From DAOVXM01 sp963746255 (lineage in GTDB: Bacteria > Chloroflexota > Anaerolineae > Anaerolineales > UBA4823): a stretch of 64,000 nt of DNA. Below the pieces are notes generated by a model. That model had not been told where the DNA came from. It saw only the letters and a program-made list of their open reading frames with translations, and made no database searches. This document shows, piece by piece, positions 26,321-34,355 of the stretch (positions are counted from its first letter, which is position 1; the number at the start of each line of letters is the position of its first letter). Position numbers and translations under genes: made by a program. The stretch covers positions 1,302,001-1,366,000 of the forward strand of contig CAVVAJ010000009.1 of the NCBI GenBank assembly GCA_963746255.1, written 5' to 3'.

Positions 26321-27682
26321 TCAACTTTGGAAAGCAGCCAGAGGGATGGGTTCACCGCTGAGCAATTGATCGTGGAGAGTACCCTGCATGGACCAAGGTC
26401 CAGTCCAAGTAATCTGGACATCCTTTTTCTTGCCGTGCAAATCTTCGTTCGTTTCTACAAAGACAAGTTTATTTGTCGGTGTGCGCCCTTTCCAGCGCCC
26501 TCGTACGCGTTCTTCAAACAGTACTTTAACAGTCTGCCCCATAAGCTGGGCGTTGATTTCGCCGGCGATATTTTCTTGCAGCTCTTCCAACAATCGGAAA
26601 CGGCGCCACTTTTCAACATCGGGCACATCATCATCCAGACGACGCTCAGACACTGTACCCGGTCGCGGTGAGTAGCGCGCCAGGTGGGCTACATCTAACC
26701 TCAGCTCTACCAGCAGATCATACGTCGTTTGAAATTCGGTGGAACTCTCACCCGGGAAACCGACGATGATATCGGTCGCAATTGAACCTGTGGGGAGATA
26801 ATCCCGGATCTTAGCGACCAATCTGCGGTAATCTGCTGCGGTGTAACGGCGCTTCATATCCGCCAATACTTTGTCATCCCCTGCTTGGACAGGCACTTCG
26901 ATATGCGGCATCACTTTGGGTAGATCCGCCACCGCAGTCAGCAGCTCATCGGTCATCCAATTCGGATGGGAAGTCAAGAACCGGATCCGCTCCAGGCCCT
27001 CAATCTCATGAACTGTCCGCAGCAGCCCGGCCAAGTTTGGAGCTTCCGGTATATCCTTGCCATATCGATCGACTATTTGCCCCAGCAAAGTAATTTCCTT
27101 TACCCCCTGTTCAGCGAGCGACCGTGCCTCAGCCAGGATATCGCCAACTGGACGACTTCGCTCAACACCTCGCTTGTATGGGATGATACAAAACGTGCAG
27201 GCGTGGGAGCATCCCAGGACAACAGGCACATGGGTGGCAACCAACCGGCCGCGTTCATTGTCTGGTAAGACCAGCTCACCATCCATCACTGCGAAGCGTT
27301 TCTGGGTTTCGGACTCTACCAGCAAACGGGAATCATTTTGGGATAGGTGCGCAACTAATGGGCCTGGGTCAGAGGGGGGAGAAAACACATCTACATAGGG
27401 AAATCTTTCTTGTAAATGGTCATAACCACGGACACCAACCAAGCAGCCCATCAGGTTAATCACCAAATTGGGCTTCTTGGCCTTTAGTGGACGTAATGAA
27501 GAGAGGCGTCCAACTGCCTTATCCTCGGCGCTCTGCCGTACGACACAAGTGTTTAATACAATCACATCCGCTTCATCCGCGCGGCGTGTTGCCAGATAAC
27601 CAAGCTGCTCAAGGGCCGATGCCACACGCTGGGAGTCGGCCACATTCATTTGACAACCCTCTGTCCAAATATGATATTTCAT
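26321..27682 (-). CDS. miaB: tRNA-2-methylthio-N6-dimethylallyladenosine synthase MiaB
   Basis: The 453-residue radical SAM methylthiotransferase adds a 2-methylthio group to i6A37 of tRNA. The N-terminal MTTase domain has three cluster cysteines (WTEGCQMN, LNTCVV, LMGC). The radical SAM motif is GCSHACTFCIIPYKRGVERS, followed by EITLLGQIVDRYG, and the C-terminus carries a TRAM domain (LMGQTVKVLFEERVRGRWKG). ATG at 27682 was chosen because TATAAT ends just 7 nt upstream and no Shine-Dalgarno is present. GTG at 27688 is the alternative. Confidence 0.93.
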   Translation of the reverse strand: MKYHIWTEGCQMNVADSQRVASALEQLGYLATRRADEADVIVLNTCVVRQSAEDKAVGRLSSLRPLKAKKPNLVINLMGCLVGVRGYDHLQERFPYVDVFSPPSDPGPLVAHLSQNDSRLLVESETQKRFAVMDGELVLPDNERGRLVATHVPVVLGCSHACTFCIIPYKRGVERSRPVGDILAEARSLAEQGVKEITLLGQIVDRYGKDIPEAPNLAGLLRTVHEIEGLERIRFLTSHPNWMTDELLTAVADLPKVMPHIEVPVQAGDDKVLADMKRRYTAADYRRLVAKIRDYLPTGSIATDIIVGFPGESSTEFQTTYDLLVELRLDVAHLARYSPRPGTVSERRLDDDVPDVEKWRRFRLLEELQENIAGEINAQLMGQTVKVLFEERVRGRWKGRTPTNKLVFVETNEDLHGKKKDVQITWTGPWSMQGTLHDQLLSGEPIPLAAFQS

Positions 27683-27689
27683 GTCCACA

Positions 27690-27719
27690 ATTATACCTGG
27701 CTACCAGTTCATCGGTCAA
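27690..27719 (-). promoter_or_regulatory. Promoter of miaB, leaderless type
   Basis: On the minus strand TTGACC (27719-27714), an 18-bp spacer and a perfect TATAAT (27695-27690) end 7 nt before the ATG. The -35 lies in the palindrome shared with the opposite promoter. Confidence 0.75.
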
Positions 27720-27733
27720 ACCTTCGGTTTGAC
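27715..27733. repeat. Palindrome joining the back-to-back -35 boxes of miaB and metB
   Basis: Arms GTCAAACC and GGTTTGAC are exact reverse complements around TTC. Each arm holds most of the -35 hexamer of one of the two divergent promoters. Confidence 0.7.
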
Positions 27734-27757
27734 TACGCATATGGCATGTGGTATTAT
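27729..27757 (+). promoter_or_regulatory. Promoter of the SAM-riboswitch/metB operon
   Basis: TTGACT (27729-27734), 17-bp spacer, TATTAT (27752-27757). It lies about 30 bp upstream of the SAM-I aptamer. Confidence 0.75.
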
Positions 27758-27786
27758 CCCCAACAATTCAATAACGGATATGCAGT

Positions 27787-27903
27787 TCTTATCTAGAGAG
27801 GTGGAGGGACCGGCCCTGTGAAACCTCGGCAACCAAGTGCGGTATCAACACCCGCTAAGGTGCCAACTCCGTCAGACCCCGGTGGGTTCTGGAAGATGAG
27901 AAG
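27787..27903 (+). promoter_or_regulatory. SAM-I riboswitch (S-box)
   Basis: The conserved S-box blocks are clear: CTTATCTAGAGAGGTGGAGG, then GGACCGGCCCTGTGAAACCT, CGGCAACC, AAGGTGCCAACTCC and the closing GGAAGATGAGAAG. They lie in the leader of the metB gene, 124 bp before its start. A hairpin with a run of eight T follows, giving a transcription-termination platform. High SAM should stop transcription into metB and the aspartokinase gene. Confidence 0.96.
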
Positions 27904-27916
27904 TTATTTCAGCCTA

Positions 27917-27955
27917 ACTCCTCAGCCAATCATCCCCGGTTGAGGTTTTTTTTAT
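27917..27955 (+). terminator. Riboswitch-controlled terminator
   Basis: CCTCAGCC pairs with GGTTGAGG (one G-U pair), followed by TTTTTTTT. It directly follows the SAM-I aptamer. Confidence 0.85.
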
Positions 27956-28026
27956 TCAACCTCACCACCGTCCTAGATTGAACGCATCCCAACCACACCT
28001 CCAGATTAGAGAGGAGAAATAACGAT

Positions 28027-29211
28027 ATGGCTACCCGCAGACCAACCCGCACCGTGCACGCCGGGGAAGAAAAACGCAAACCTTACGGGTCATTGACCAC
28101 CCCAATAGTCCAATCCTCGACGTTTACATTTGCGAACACTGCCGAGATCCTTGATTTCATGCAGGCGAAAGAAAACGAAATGCCCCGCCCGCGCTATGAA
28201 TATGGGCGGTACAGCAATCCCACCCAAACTGCCGTCGAATTAAAATTGGCGGCTTTGGAAAGTGCCGAGCAAGCTCTGCTGTTCTCAAGCGGTATGGCTG
28301 CCATCACTACGGTGTTCCTAGCACGCTTATCAAAGGAAGATCATTTGATTATGGCCAGCGACTGCTATCACCGTACCCGTGAGTTTGCTGCGATGTTCCT
28401 TGATCGCTGGGGTATTGAAACTAGCCTACTGCAGATCGACAATCTCGAACAACTTGAATCGCTGGTCAAACCAAATACGCGCATGCTCTTTGCCGAGACG
28501 CCCACCAATCCATATCTACGAGTGATGGACCTCGAGCGTCTGGTTGAAATAACCAGTGCAAATAAAATCACCACGGTGGTAGACAGCACGTTTGCCACGC
28601 CCATAAACCTACTCCCGCTTGACCTGGGGATAGATTTTGTAATCCACAGCGCATCTAAATATCTCGGCGGGCATAACGATTTGCTGGCTGGGGTTGTTGC
28701 CGGCTCCCACATACAGCTCGCTCAAATCGAGCAAGCGCGCGGGGTTTTGGGGAGCATCAGCAACCCAAACGATGCCTATCTGCTGCTGCGCGGTTTAAAA
28801 ACACTTGACCTACGCGTTAAACAGCAAAACGAAAGCGGTTTGAAAGTTGCCCAATTTCTAGAAACGCACCCCACCGTCAAGCGCGTGTATTACCCCGGTT
28901 TATCCAGTCACCCTGATCACGAGACCGCCAAGAAGTTGATGAGCGGATTCGGCGGCGTGGTCAGCTTTGAAATAGACGGTGATTTTGAGTTCACCGGGCG
29001 ATTTATCGATCGGCTACAGATCCCATACATCGGTCCGACGTTAGGAGGTGTTGAGAGCGTTGCCCAGCAGCCCGCAGCCTTATTCTCTCTGCACCGGGCG
29101 GAGCGACAGGCAGCCGGTCTGCAGGATAACCTGGTGCGCTATGCGGTTGGCATTGAAGATCCTGCCGACCTGATTGAAGACTTGAAATCTGCCCTGGAGG
29201 ACCTCGAATAA
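28027..29211 (+). CDS. metB: Cystathionine gamma-synthase family PLP enzyme
   Basis: The 394-residue Cys/Met-metabolism PLP enzyme has YGSLTTPIVQSSTFTFANTA, the cofactor loop ALLFSSGMAAITTVF, AETPTNPYLRVMD, the aspartate in VVDSTFATP, and the PLP lysine in FVIHSASKYLGGHNDLLAG. The size and motifs fit cystathionine gamma-synthase; O-acetylhomoserine sulfhydrylase or a gamma-lyase cannot be excluded by eye. GAGGAG precedes the ATG. The SAM-I riboswitch upstream and the aspartokinase gene 55 bp downstream place it in methionine synthesis, like the metBL operon of enterobacteria. Confidence 0.88.
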   Translation: MATRRPTRTVHAGEEKRKPYGSLTTPIVQSSTFTFANTAEILDFMQAKENEMPRPRYEYGRYSNPTQTAVELKLAALESAEQALLFSSGMAAITTVFLARLSKEDHLIMASDCYHRTREFAAMFLDRWGIETSLLQIDNLEQLESLVKPNTRMLFAETPTNPYLRVMDLERLVEITSANKITTVVDSTFATPINLLPLDLGIDFVIHSASKYLGGHNDLLAGVVAGSHIQLAQIEQARGVLGSISNPNDAYLLLRGLKTLDLRVKQQNESGLKVAQFLETHPTVKRVYYPGLSSHPDHETAKKLMSGFGGVVSFEIDGDFEFTGRFIDRLQIPYIGPTLGGVESVAQQPAALFSLHRAERQAAGLQDNLVRYAVGIEDPADLIEDLKSALEDLE

Positions 29212-29266
29212 TCAGCCAGCAGTGGTCCTGCTGATCGTCAACATATGTAAATATGTGGAGATAATA

Positions 29267-30784
29267 ATGCTCGTTCATAAATTTGGTGGTACATCGGTCG
29301 GTAGTGCTGAACGTTTCGCGAATGCGGCAAATATCCTGCTAAACAATCAGTTTATTCAGGAAACTCAAAACCTAGCCTCCCCAAATACACCTGGCAAGCA
29401 GCTGGTTGTTATTTCAGCAATGAGTGGTGTCACAGATGAACTGATTGCTGGAGCTCGGGTTGCTGCTGAAGGCAGAGACCAGGCATTCCGGGAGATCAAG
29501 GCAGAAGTACTGCGCAGGCATCTTGAAGTTGTTGAAACGCTGCTCTCACAACGCGCAGAACGTGTGGAAATCGCCGGGTTGATCGAAGACCGCCTGCACG
29601 AACTTGAGCGTCTCTACCGCAGCATAGCCGTCCTGGGAGAAGTCACGATGCGAGGTTATGACGCGGTAAGTTCGTTTGGCGAGAACTTATCGGCAAGTAT
29701 CCTGGCGGCTGTACTGCGCGAGAATGGACAGCGGGCCCAGGCGGTTAGTGCCACCGAACTGATCGTAACCGACGATCAATTTGGCAGCGCCAGACCTCTA
29801 ATGAGCGCGACGCGCGCGAAATTGCACCAGCGGCTTGAACCATTGCTGGAATCGGGGATCATACCCGTGATTACCGGCTATATCGGTGCAACCGAAAATG
29901 GGGTCACGACAACCTTAGGTCGGGGAGGCAGCGACTACTCAGCTGCCATTCTGGCTGCTGGCCTAGACGCATCTGAAGTGTGGATCTGGAGTGATGTAAA
30001 TGGGATTCTGACAGCCGACCCGAACCTGGTACCGCGAGCGCATACCTTAAGTGAGCTCTCGTATGACGAAGCAGCAAATTTAGCTTACTATGGTGCCGAT
30101 GTGCTGCACCCAAAAACGATCCGACCTGTGGTTGCCAGTGAGATACCGTTGCGTCTGCGCAACAGCTTCAACCCAGAACACCCTGGTACATTGATTGTGA
30201 AAAATCCCAACCCAGGAAGAACGCTGCTCCCAGCGATCATTTCTACAACCGGGTTGACCATGATCGCGGTTGGCAGTCAAGACGACAGCTGGACCCCGGA
30301 TGCGGCTGCCAGAGCGCTGCGTAAGTTGTGTGCTGCCGGTCTGGATGTCCCCATGTTCTCACAATCATTTTCTGAGCACAGTCTCAACCTTGTCGTCCGC
30401 CAGCAAGACCTTAACCACTGCTTAAAGCTGCTATGCGAAGAATTTGGGAACAGCATCTCGCCCACTTGTACCGGGGAAGATGATCAAAATAGCCCTCAAA
30501 CCCGTCCAGAGGGTAACGGCTATAACCTGGGTACGCGCGAAAAAGTCGCCACCGTTTCAGTGGTTGGTGTACCGGATTGGAATGAAACCGGGATCGTAGC
30601 CCATGCTTTTGCCTCTCTGGGCAACCACGGCGCCCGCGTGATTGCCGTTGCTCAAGCAGCAAGCGAATATAACGTCTCGTTCTGCATTCCGGAAGACCAG
30701 GTCAACGAAATCGTGCCCGCTTTACACCGGGATCTAGGCTTGGACGAAGTAGAGTTCGAGGATCACTCTCACACAAGCGATTAA
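29267..30784 (+). CDS. lysC: Aspartate kinase
   Basis: ATG at 29267 follows GGAG; earlier starts lack family sequence. The 505-residue protein phosphorylates aspartate at the head of the lysine/threonine/methionine pathway. The kinase domain shows KFGGTSVGSAERFANAANIL near the N-terminus, TLGRGGSDYSAAILAAGLDA and VWIWSDVNGILTADP. The C-terminus carries two ACT domains (TGLTMIAVGSQ and VATVSVVGVPDWNETGIVAH). No homoserine dehydrogenase domain follows, so it is monofunctional. Location behind metB under one SAM-I riboswitch suggests a methionine-dedicated isoenzyme. Which effector its ACT domains bind is not visible. Confidence 0.92.
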   Translation: MLVHKFGGTSVGSAERFANAANILLNNQFIQETQNLASPNTPGKQLVVISAMSGVTDELIAGARVAAEGRDQAFREIKAEVLRRHLEVVETLLSQRAERVEIAGLIEDRLHELERLYRSIAVLGEVTMRGYDAVSSFGENLSASILAAVLRENGQRAQAVSATELIVTDDQFGSARPLMSATRAKLHQRLEPLLESGIIPVITGYIGATENGVTTTLGRGGSDYSAAILAAGLDASEVWIWSDVNGILTADPNLVPRAHTLSELSYDEAANLAYYGADVLHPKTIRPVVASEIPLRLRNSFNPEHPGTLIVKNPNPGRTLLPAIISTTGLTMIAVGSQDDSWTPDAAARALRKLCAAGLDVPMFSQSFSEHSLNLVVRQQDLNHCLKLLCEEFGNSISPTCTGEDDQNSPQTRPEGNGYNLGTREKVATVSVVGVPDWNETGIVAHAFASLGNHGARVIAVAQAASEYNVSFCIPEDQVNEIVPALHRDLGLDEVEFEDHSHTSD

Positions 30785-30813
30785 GAAACGCTAACATATA
30801 GATATGGGGTGGG

Positions 30814-30822
30814 TGATAAAAT
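30814..30822 (+). promoter_or_regulatory. Extended -10 promoter of the C39-like gene
   Basis: TGATAAAAT (TGn plus TAAAAT) ends 7 nt before the ATG at 30830, with no Shine-Dalgarno between. Confidence 0.5.
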
Positions 30823-30829
30823 ACGCCCC

Positions 30830-32137
30830 ATGGTCAAAAGAAACAGGACAGCAGCACTCCTGATTGCCGTCATCCTAATAATCATCTCGCTGCTGGTGTA
30901 CCGGCTGCCCGCCATCCAGCAGCGAGCAGCTTGGCGTTTGGATTTTGCACTGGCGTACGTGCGCGGCATCATCAATCCGGTCAGCGGTGTGCCCACCGCT
31001 CTACCGCCGCCGGCTATCGGTGTCACACCCAACCCCACCGAAGATCCAACACCCACTCCCAACTTAGCGGGAGCGATTGAACCCACGCCCGGACGCACCG
31101 AGACGCCGCGCCCTTCGCAAACCCCGCTCCCACAATTGGTCTCTCTCACTCCCCCGACCTGGGAAAAGCAAGATATCAATAATTGCGGCCCGGCAAGTAT
31201 GGCGATGTATTTAAGGTACTACGGCTGGGAGGGCGACCAATTCGATCTCGCCGAATTGCTTAAACCCCAGCGGCAAGACCGCAACGTAAATGTGGAGGAA
31301 CTGGCCTATTATGTCCGCACACGCGCCGGGTGGTTGAATGTCGAGTATCGCGTTGGCGGTGATATAGAACTCCTCAAACAATTGCTCGCGGCGGGGATAC
31401 CGGTCATGATTGAAGAGAGCTTTTACTTTGAGGATCCGTATTGGCCAAACGATGACTTGTGGGCAGCGCATTACAACTTGTTAACCGGTTATGACGAAGC
31501 GAGCCAAACCTTTACCGGACAAGACAGCTTTCATGGCGCAGATCGACAAATTCCTTACGACACGCTGGAAGAGTACTGGCACAGCTTCAACAATGTCTAT
31601 GTTCTGGTTTACCCCGCCGAGAAAGAAGCCGCGGTAATAGATATCCTCGGCGAGAATTGGGACGTTGAAACCAACCGCCAGCTCGCCCTGGGTAAATATC
31701 AAACCCAAGTTCAATCAAACCCTGAAGACTCCTTCGCTTGGTTCAATTTGGGCACAAACCTGGTGTATTTCGACCGCTACCAGGAAGCTGTACAAGCCTA
31801 TGACCGCGCGCGCGAACTGGGTCTACCACAGCGCATGCTGCGCTACCAATTTGGTCCTTTCTTGGCATACTTTCACACCCGCCGCATCGATGATTTGATG
31901 GCACTCACTGAGTACGCGCTCCAAATTACACCAAATGCAGAAGAGGCCATGCTGTGGCAGGGGTGGGGATATTTCCGCGCCGGTGATACCAACTCCGGCA
32001 GTAACAAGCTTTCAGGCGGCTTTAGCCGAGAACCCCAATTATCAAGACGCCCAATACGCACTCGACTTTGTACGGTAGAGCCGCTAGTCAGGTATGCTGG
32101 GGTAGGCATTGAGACAAACGATAAGGCGGACGAATAA
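30830..32137 (+). CDS. Membrane-anchored C39-like peptidase domain with TPR repeats, C-terminus frameshifted
   Basis: The protein has an N-terminal membrane segment (ALLIAVILIIISLLVYRL), a Pro/Thr-rich linker, and a C39-like papain-fold domain. Its catalytic Cys lies in DINNCGPASMAMYLRYYGW, the His in DLWAAHYNLLTGYDEAS and the following Asp in FTGQDSFHG. TPR repeats follow (SFAWFNLGTNLVYFDRYQEA). After YFRAGDTNS near 32005 the frame changes. Dropping one G from TCCGGC restores AVTSFQAALAENPNYQDAQY and a TAG at 32076-32078. The last ~40 residues as written (SNKLSGGFSREPQ onward) are therefore an artefact of the indel. It likely cleaves or processes an extracytoplasmic peptide. Confidence 0.78.
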   Translation: MVKRNRTAALLIAVILIIISLLVYRLPAIQQRAAWRLDFALAYVRGIINPVSGVPTALPPPAIGVTPNPTEDPTPTPNLAGAIEPTPGRTETPRPSQTPLPQLVSLTPPTWEKQDINNCGPASMAMYLRYYGWEGDQFDLAELLKPQRQDRNVNVEELAYYVRTRAGWLNVEYRVGGDIELLKQLLAAGIPVMIEESFYFEDPYWPNDDLWAAHYNLLTGYDEASQTFTGQDSFHGADRQIPYDTLEEYWHSFNNVYVLVYPAEKEAAVIDILGENWDVETNRQLALGKYQTQVQSNPEDSFAWFNLGTNLVYFDRYQEAVQAYDRARELGLPQRMLRYQFGPFLAYFHTRRIDDLMALTEYALQITPNAEEAMLWQGWGYFRAGDTNSGSNKLSGGFSREPQLSRRPIRTRLCTVEPLVRYAGVGIETNDKADE

Positions 32138-32386
32138 CCGATTATACTCAAATCATTATCAGTAATTAATTGGGGAATCTATAAGCAATATCACTCATCT
32201 GCGAATAGGCTGATGCACTATTAAGAATGAAATTCCTGCGCTGAAAGTACAAACGATAATTAACCGATCATACTCAAATCATTATCAGTAATTAATTGGG
32301 GAATCAATAAACAATTTTACTCACAGCGAATAGCGCTTCTATTCACTATTAATGAGATGAACTTCCTGCCGCTGTTAAACAAAAGC
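32135..32386. repeat. Two tandem ~126-bp direct repeats
   Basis: Copy 1 begins TAACCGATTATACTCAAATC at 32135 and copy 2 begins TAACCGATCATACTCAAATC at 32261, giving a period of 126 bp. The first 45 bases are nearly identical, and later parts (CACTATTAA, CTTCCTGC) match with drift. They sit between the C39/TPR gene and the signal-peptidase-like gene. No coding frame was seen. Origin is unknown. Confidence 0.85.
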
Positions 32387-32474
32387 TAGCGGTGTTATCG
32401 AAAGTGTAAAATCCACACATAATTATTCAATGTTATGATGAGATCGAATTTCAAGAATCTTCAGGTGCCCGCGC

Positions 32475-33092
32475 ATGTCTGTTAACTATTCACAGGATTC
32501 AGCTAAAGACGAAATTGTTGCCCATACTTTTGATAGAGTCATGGATACTGCCCTTGAGCTAATTAAGCATAGTGAAGGAGAATACTATTTGCAGGTTTCT
32601 GGAATAAGTATGCTGCCGTTAGTACGAGCTGGAGATTATGTTCGTATAAAGAAGATAAGTGGAGATCTTCATCGGGGCGATATCGTTGTATTCCAGAAGT
32701 CAAACGGACTGATAACCCATCGGGTCATACGTATTTCGAAGACGTACGGTAATGGCATGACCTTGCTAACCAAGGGCGACAATAGTATTGTGCCAGACCC
32801 ACCCATCATATCTAACGTGATCATCGGGAAAGTCATTGCGATCAGGCGCAATAACCGTGAAATGAGGTTGGACAACAGCTTATGGCAATTTACAAACCAC
32901 CTGATTGGATCGTTGATGGCGGTAGTTGTGAAGCTTTATTCAGCGGTTTTCGATACGAGAAAGGTGAAAACTGGTGAGAAGCTTGGTTTTTTCAACCGAT
33001 TAGTCCGACGCGGTATGATGACGATATCTTCATTGGTGATTAAACTTCTCCAAGTTATTATCGGCAGATGGAAGACATATAATGCCACATGA
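32475..33092 (+). CDS. S24/S26 (signal peptidase-like) family protein
   Basis: This 205-residue protein has the S26-type motif YYLQVSGISMLPLVRAGDYV with the putative catalytic Ser in GISMLP, then GDIVVFQKSNGLITHRVIRI, the TKGDNSIVPDPP box and IGKVIAI. A classical signal peptidase I uses a Ser/Lys dyad; here the expected lysine position (RVIR) is Arg, with Lys residues nearby, so catalysis is uncertain. The N-terminus is not hydrophobic, unlike membrane signal peptidases; the hydrophobic part lies near the C-terminus (LIGSLMAVVVKLYSAV). It is followed after 12 bp by a nucleotidyltransferase gene. Together they resemble accessory pairs in lasso-peptide and exopolysaccharide loci. Confidence 0.75.
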   Translation: MSVNYSQDSAKDEIVAHTFDRVMDTALELIKHSEGEYYLQVSGISMLPLVRAGDYVRIKKISGDLHRGDIVVFQKSNGLITHRVIRISKTYGNGMTLLTKGDNSIVPDPPIISNVIIGKVIAIRRNNREMRLDNSLWQFTNHLIGSLMAVVVKLYSAVFDTRKVKTGEKLGFFNRLVRRGMMTISSLVIKLLQVIIGRWKTYNAT

Positions 33093-33104
33093 AGGAAAGC
33101 TGGA

Positions 33105-34127
33105 TTGACCCGACCCGAATACCAGCTCCTCTATATCGCCACCCGGCAGGATTTCCAAGAGGGGCACAAAACTGCAATACGGGACATAGTCCGATCTAAC
33201 CAATTGGATTGGGGATTGGTATATGAGACCGCCGCCCAACACGGTGTAGCCCCGCTAGTTTTCGCCAATGTGATATCCAAAGACGGAGAGGATTTGAACA
33301 TCCCCGAGGCTATCACCCACAAATTCGAGCTAAACACCTACTCCCAGGTAATCGAAAAAAAGAAGTCCGCTCAGCGGCTGAAAGAGGCTTTAGCTTTTTT
33401 TTCCGAACGGTCAATTGACGTGATGCTGGTAAAAGGCACCGCCTTGGAACAGCTGGTATACGACCAACCCTGGTTCACTACTGCCCAAGATATCGACTTG
33501 ATCCTGAGACGCAGGCTGGAAGAAATCTCCCCAGAAGAACTCCACGACATACAGCACACAATGCATAACTCGGGTATCGAGTACGATTTTTTCAGCCACC
33601 ATGATCTCAATATCAATGGGGCTTTGCCGGTTAATTTTGACCTCATTTGGGACGATGCCCACCCAGCTACACTGTACGAGCAGCAAGTCTACCTTATGGC
33701 TCCGGAGGATCTGCTGATTTCGGTATGCATTAACAGCTGCAGGAAGAGATTCTTCCGCTTGAAGTCACTATGCGATATCGCCGAGACAGTACGGAAATTT
33801 TCAAATCTGGATTGGGGGCGATTGGCAGAAAAAGCAGGATTATACGACTGCAGCCCCATCATTTACACGGCCCTGCAGGTCACGGATCAAACTGTAGGCT
33901 GTCCGGTTCCAGATGGAGCGATGAACATGCTGAAGGTTAATCGCATAAGGAAACGGCTGATTGATCGAATGATCAGAGTGCTTGCAGAGAACGCTGCGTT
34001 AGCCTCGTATCCGTTCAGCGGAGTAACGTTGGCTGGGCGCCAGCTCAATATAGCCATTATCCTGCCGTATTTGAACTATCGCGGCTACCAGATTTGGCGG
34101 AAGTTAAGAGAAATTCTAGCGGGTTAG
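33105..34127 (+). CDS. Nucleotidyltransferase family protein (NTP_transf_5 type)
   Basis: The 340-residue protein starts at TTG 33105 after AAGGAA. The fold hallmark is VMLVKGTALEQLVYDQPWFT followed by AQDIDLILRR, where the DxD metal ligands are DID. HHDLNINGALPVNFDLIWDD supplies the third strand. This is the uncharacterised nucleotidyltransferase group often found next to S24/S26 peptidases and PqqD-like proteins. It may transfer a nucleotide to a small molecule or a peptide. No PqqD, precursor peptide, lasso cyclase or HPr kinase was found in the neighbourhood. Confidence 0.78.
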   Translation: MTRPEYQLLYIATRQDFQEGHKTAIRDIVRSNQLDWGLVYETAAQHGVAPLVFANVISKDGEDLNIPEAITHKFELNTYSQVIEKKKSAQRLKEALAFFSERSIDVMLVKGTALEQLVYDQPWFTTAQDIDLILRRRLEEISPEELHDIQHTMHNSGIEYDFFSHHDLNINGALPVNFDLIWDDAHPATLYEQQVYLMAPEDLLISVCINSCRKRFFRLKSLCDIAETVRKFSNLDWGRLAEKAGLYDCSPIIYTALQVTDQTVGCPVPDGAMNMLKVNRIRKRLIDRMIRVLAENAALASYPFSGVTLAGRQLNIAIILPYLNYRGYQIWRKLREILAG

Positions 34128-34259
34128 TGCTTTATCAAGGATGAAAGTTTTATTCGATATCCGTGTAAATAAGCCCTTGACAAAGCTTAAAACGCTCCGT
34201 CTACGCTCTATTTTACTAAATAATCAAATTTGACGGAAAGAACCCCTAGTGTTCCGTTA
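34125..34259 (+). repeat. Dispersed repeat, left copy
   Basis: About 113 bp (34125-34237) match the reverse complement of 39621-39734 at roughly 88% by eye. It comprises two hairpin-like units, one bounded by GCTTTATCAAGG and CCTTGACAAAGC, the second containing CTCCGTCTACG and TTTGACGGA. A third inverted TAGTGTTCCGTTA lies at 34247-34259. It begins at the last codons of the nucleotidyltransferase gene. Confidence 0.8.
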
Positions 34260-34296
34260 AATTCAATCATTGACATAAATGCAGCTGCAGAATGAA

Positions 34297-34330
34297 AACG
34301 ACCGCGGTAGTAACCCAACCGCGGTCGTTA
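34297..34330 (-). terminator. Terminator after the penicillin acylase gene
   Basis: Twelve-base perfect stem (AACGACCGCGGT with ACCGCGGTCGTT), followed on the minus strand by GTTTTCATT. It lies 27 bp after the acylase stop. Confidence 0.75.
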
Positions 34331-34355
34331 TGGTTTCCATGACGGATTTTGGCGG

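Noticed and set aside
27787..27903. tRNA-like fold
   Set aside because: The sequence is a SAM-I aptamer, with no anticodon arm. No tRNA was recognised elsewhere in the window.
28027..29211. O-acetylhomoserine sulfhydrylase (MetY)
   Set aside because: Length and motifs fit MetB-type enzymes better; a longer C-terminal insert expected for MetY is missing. The distinction is not certain.
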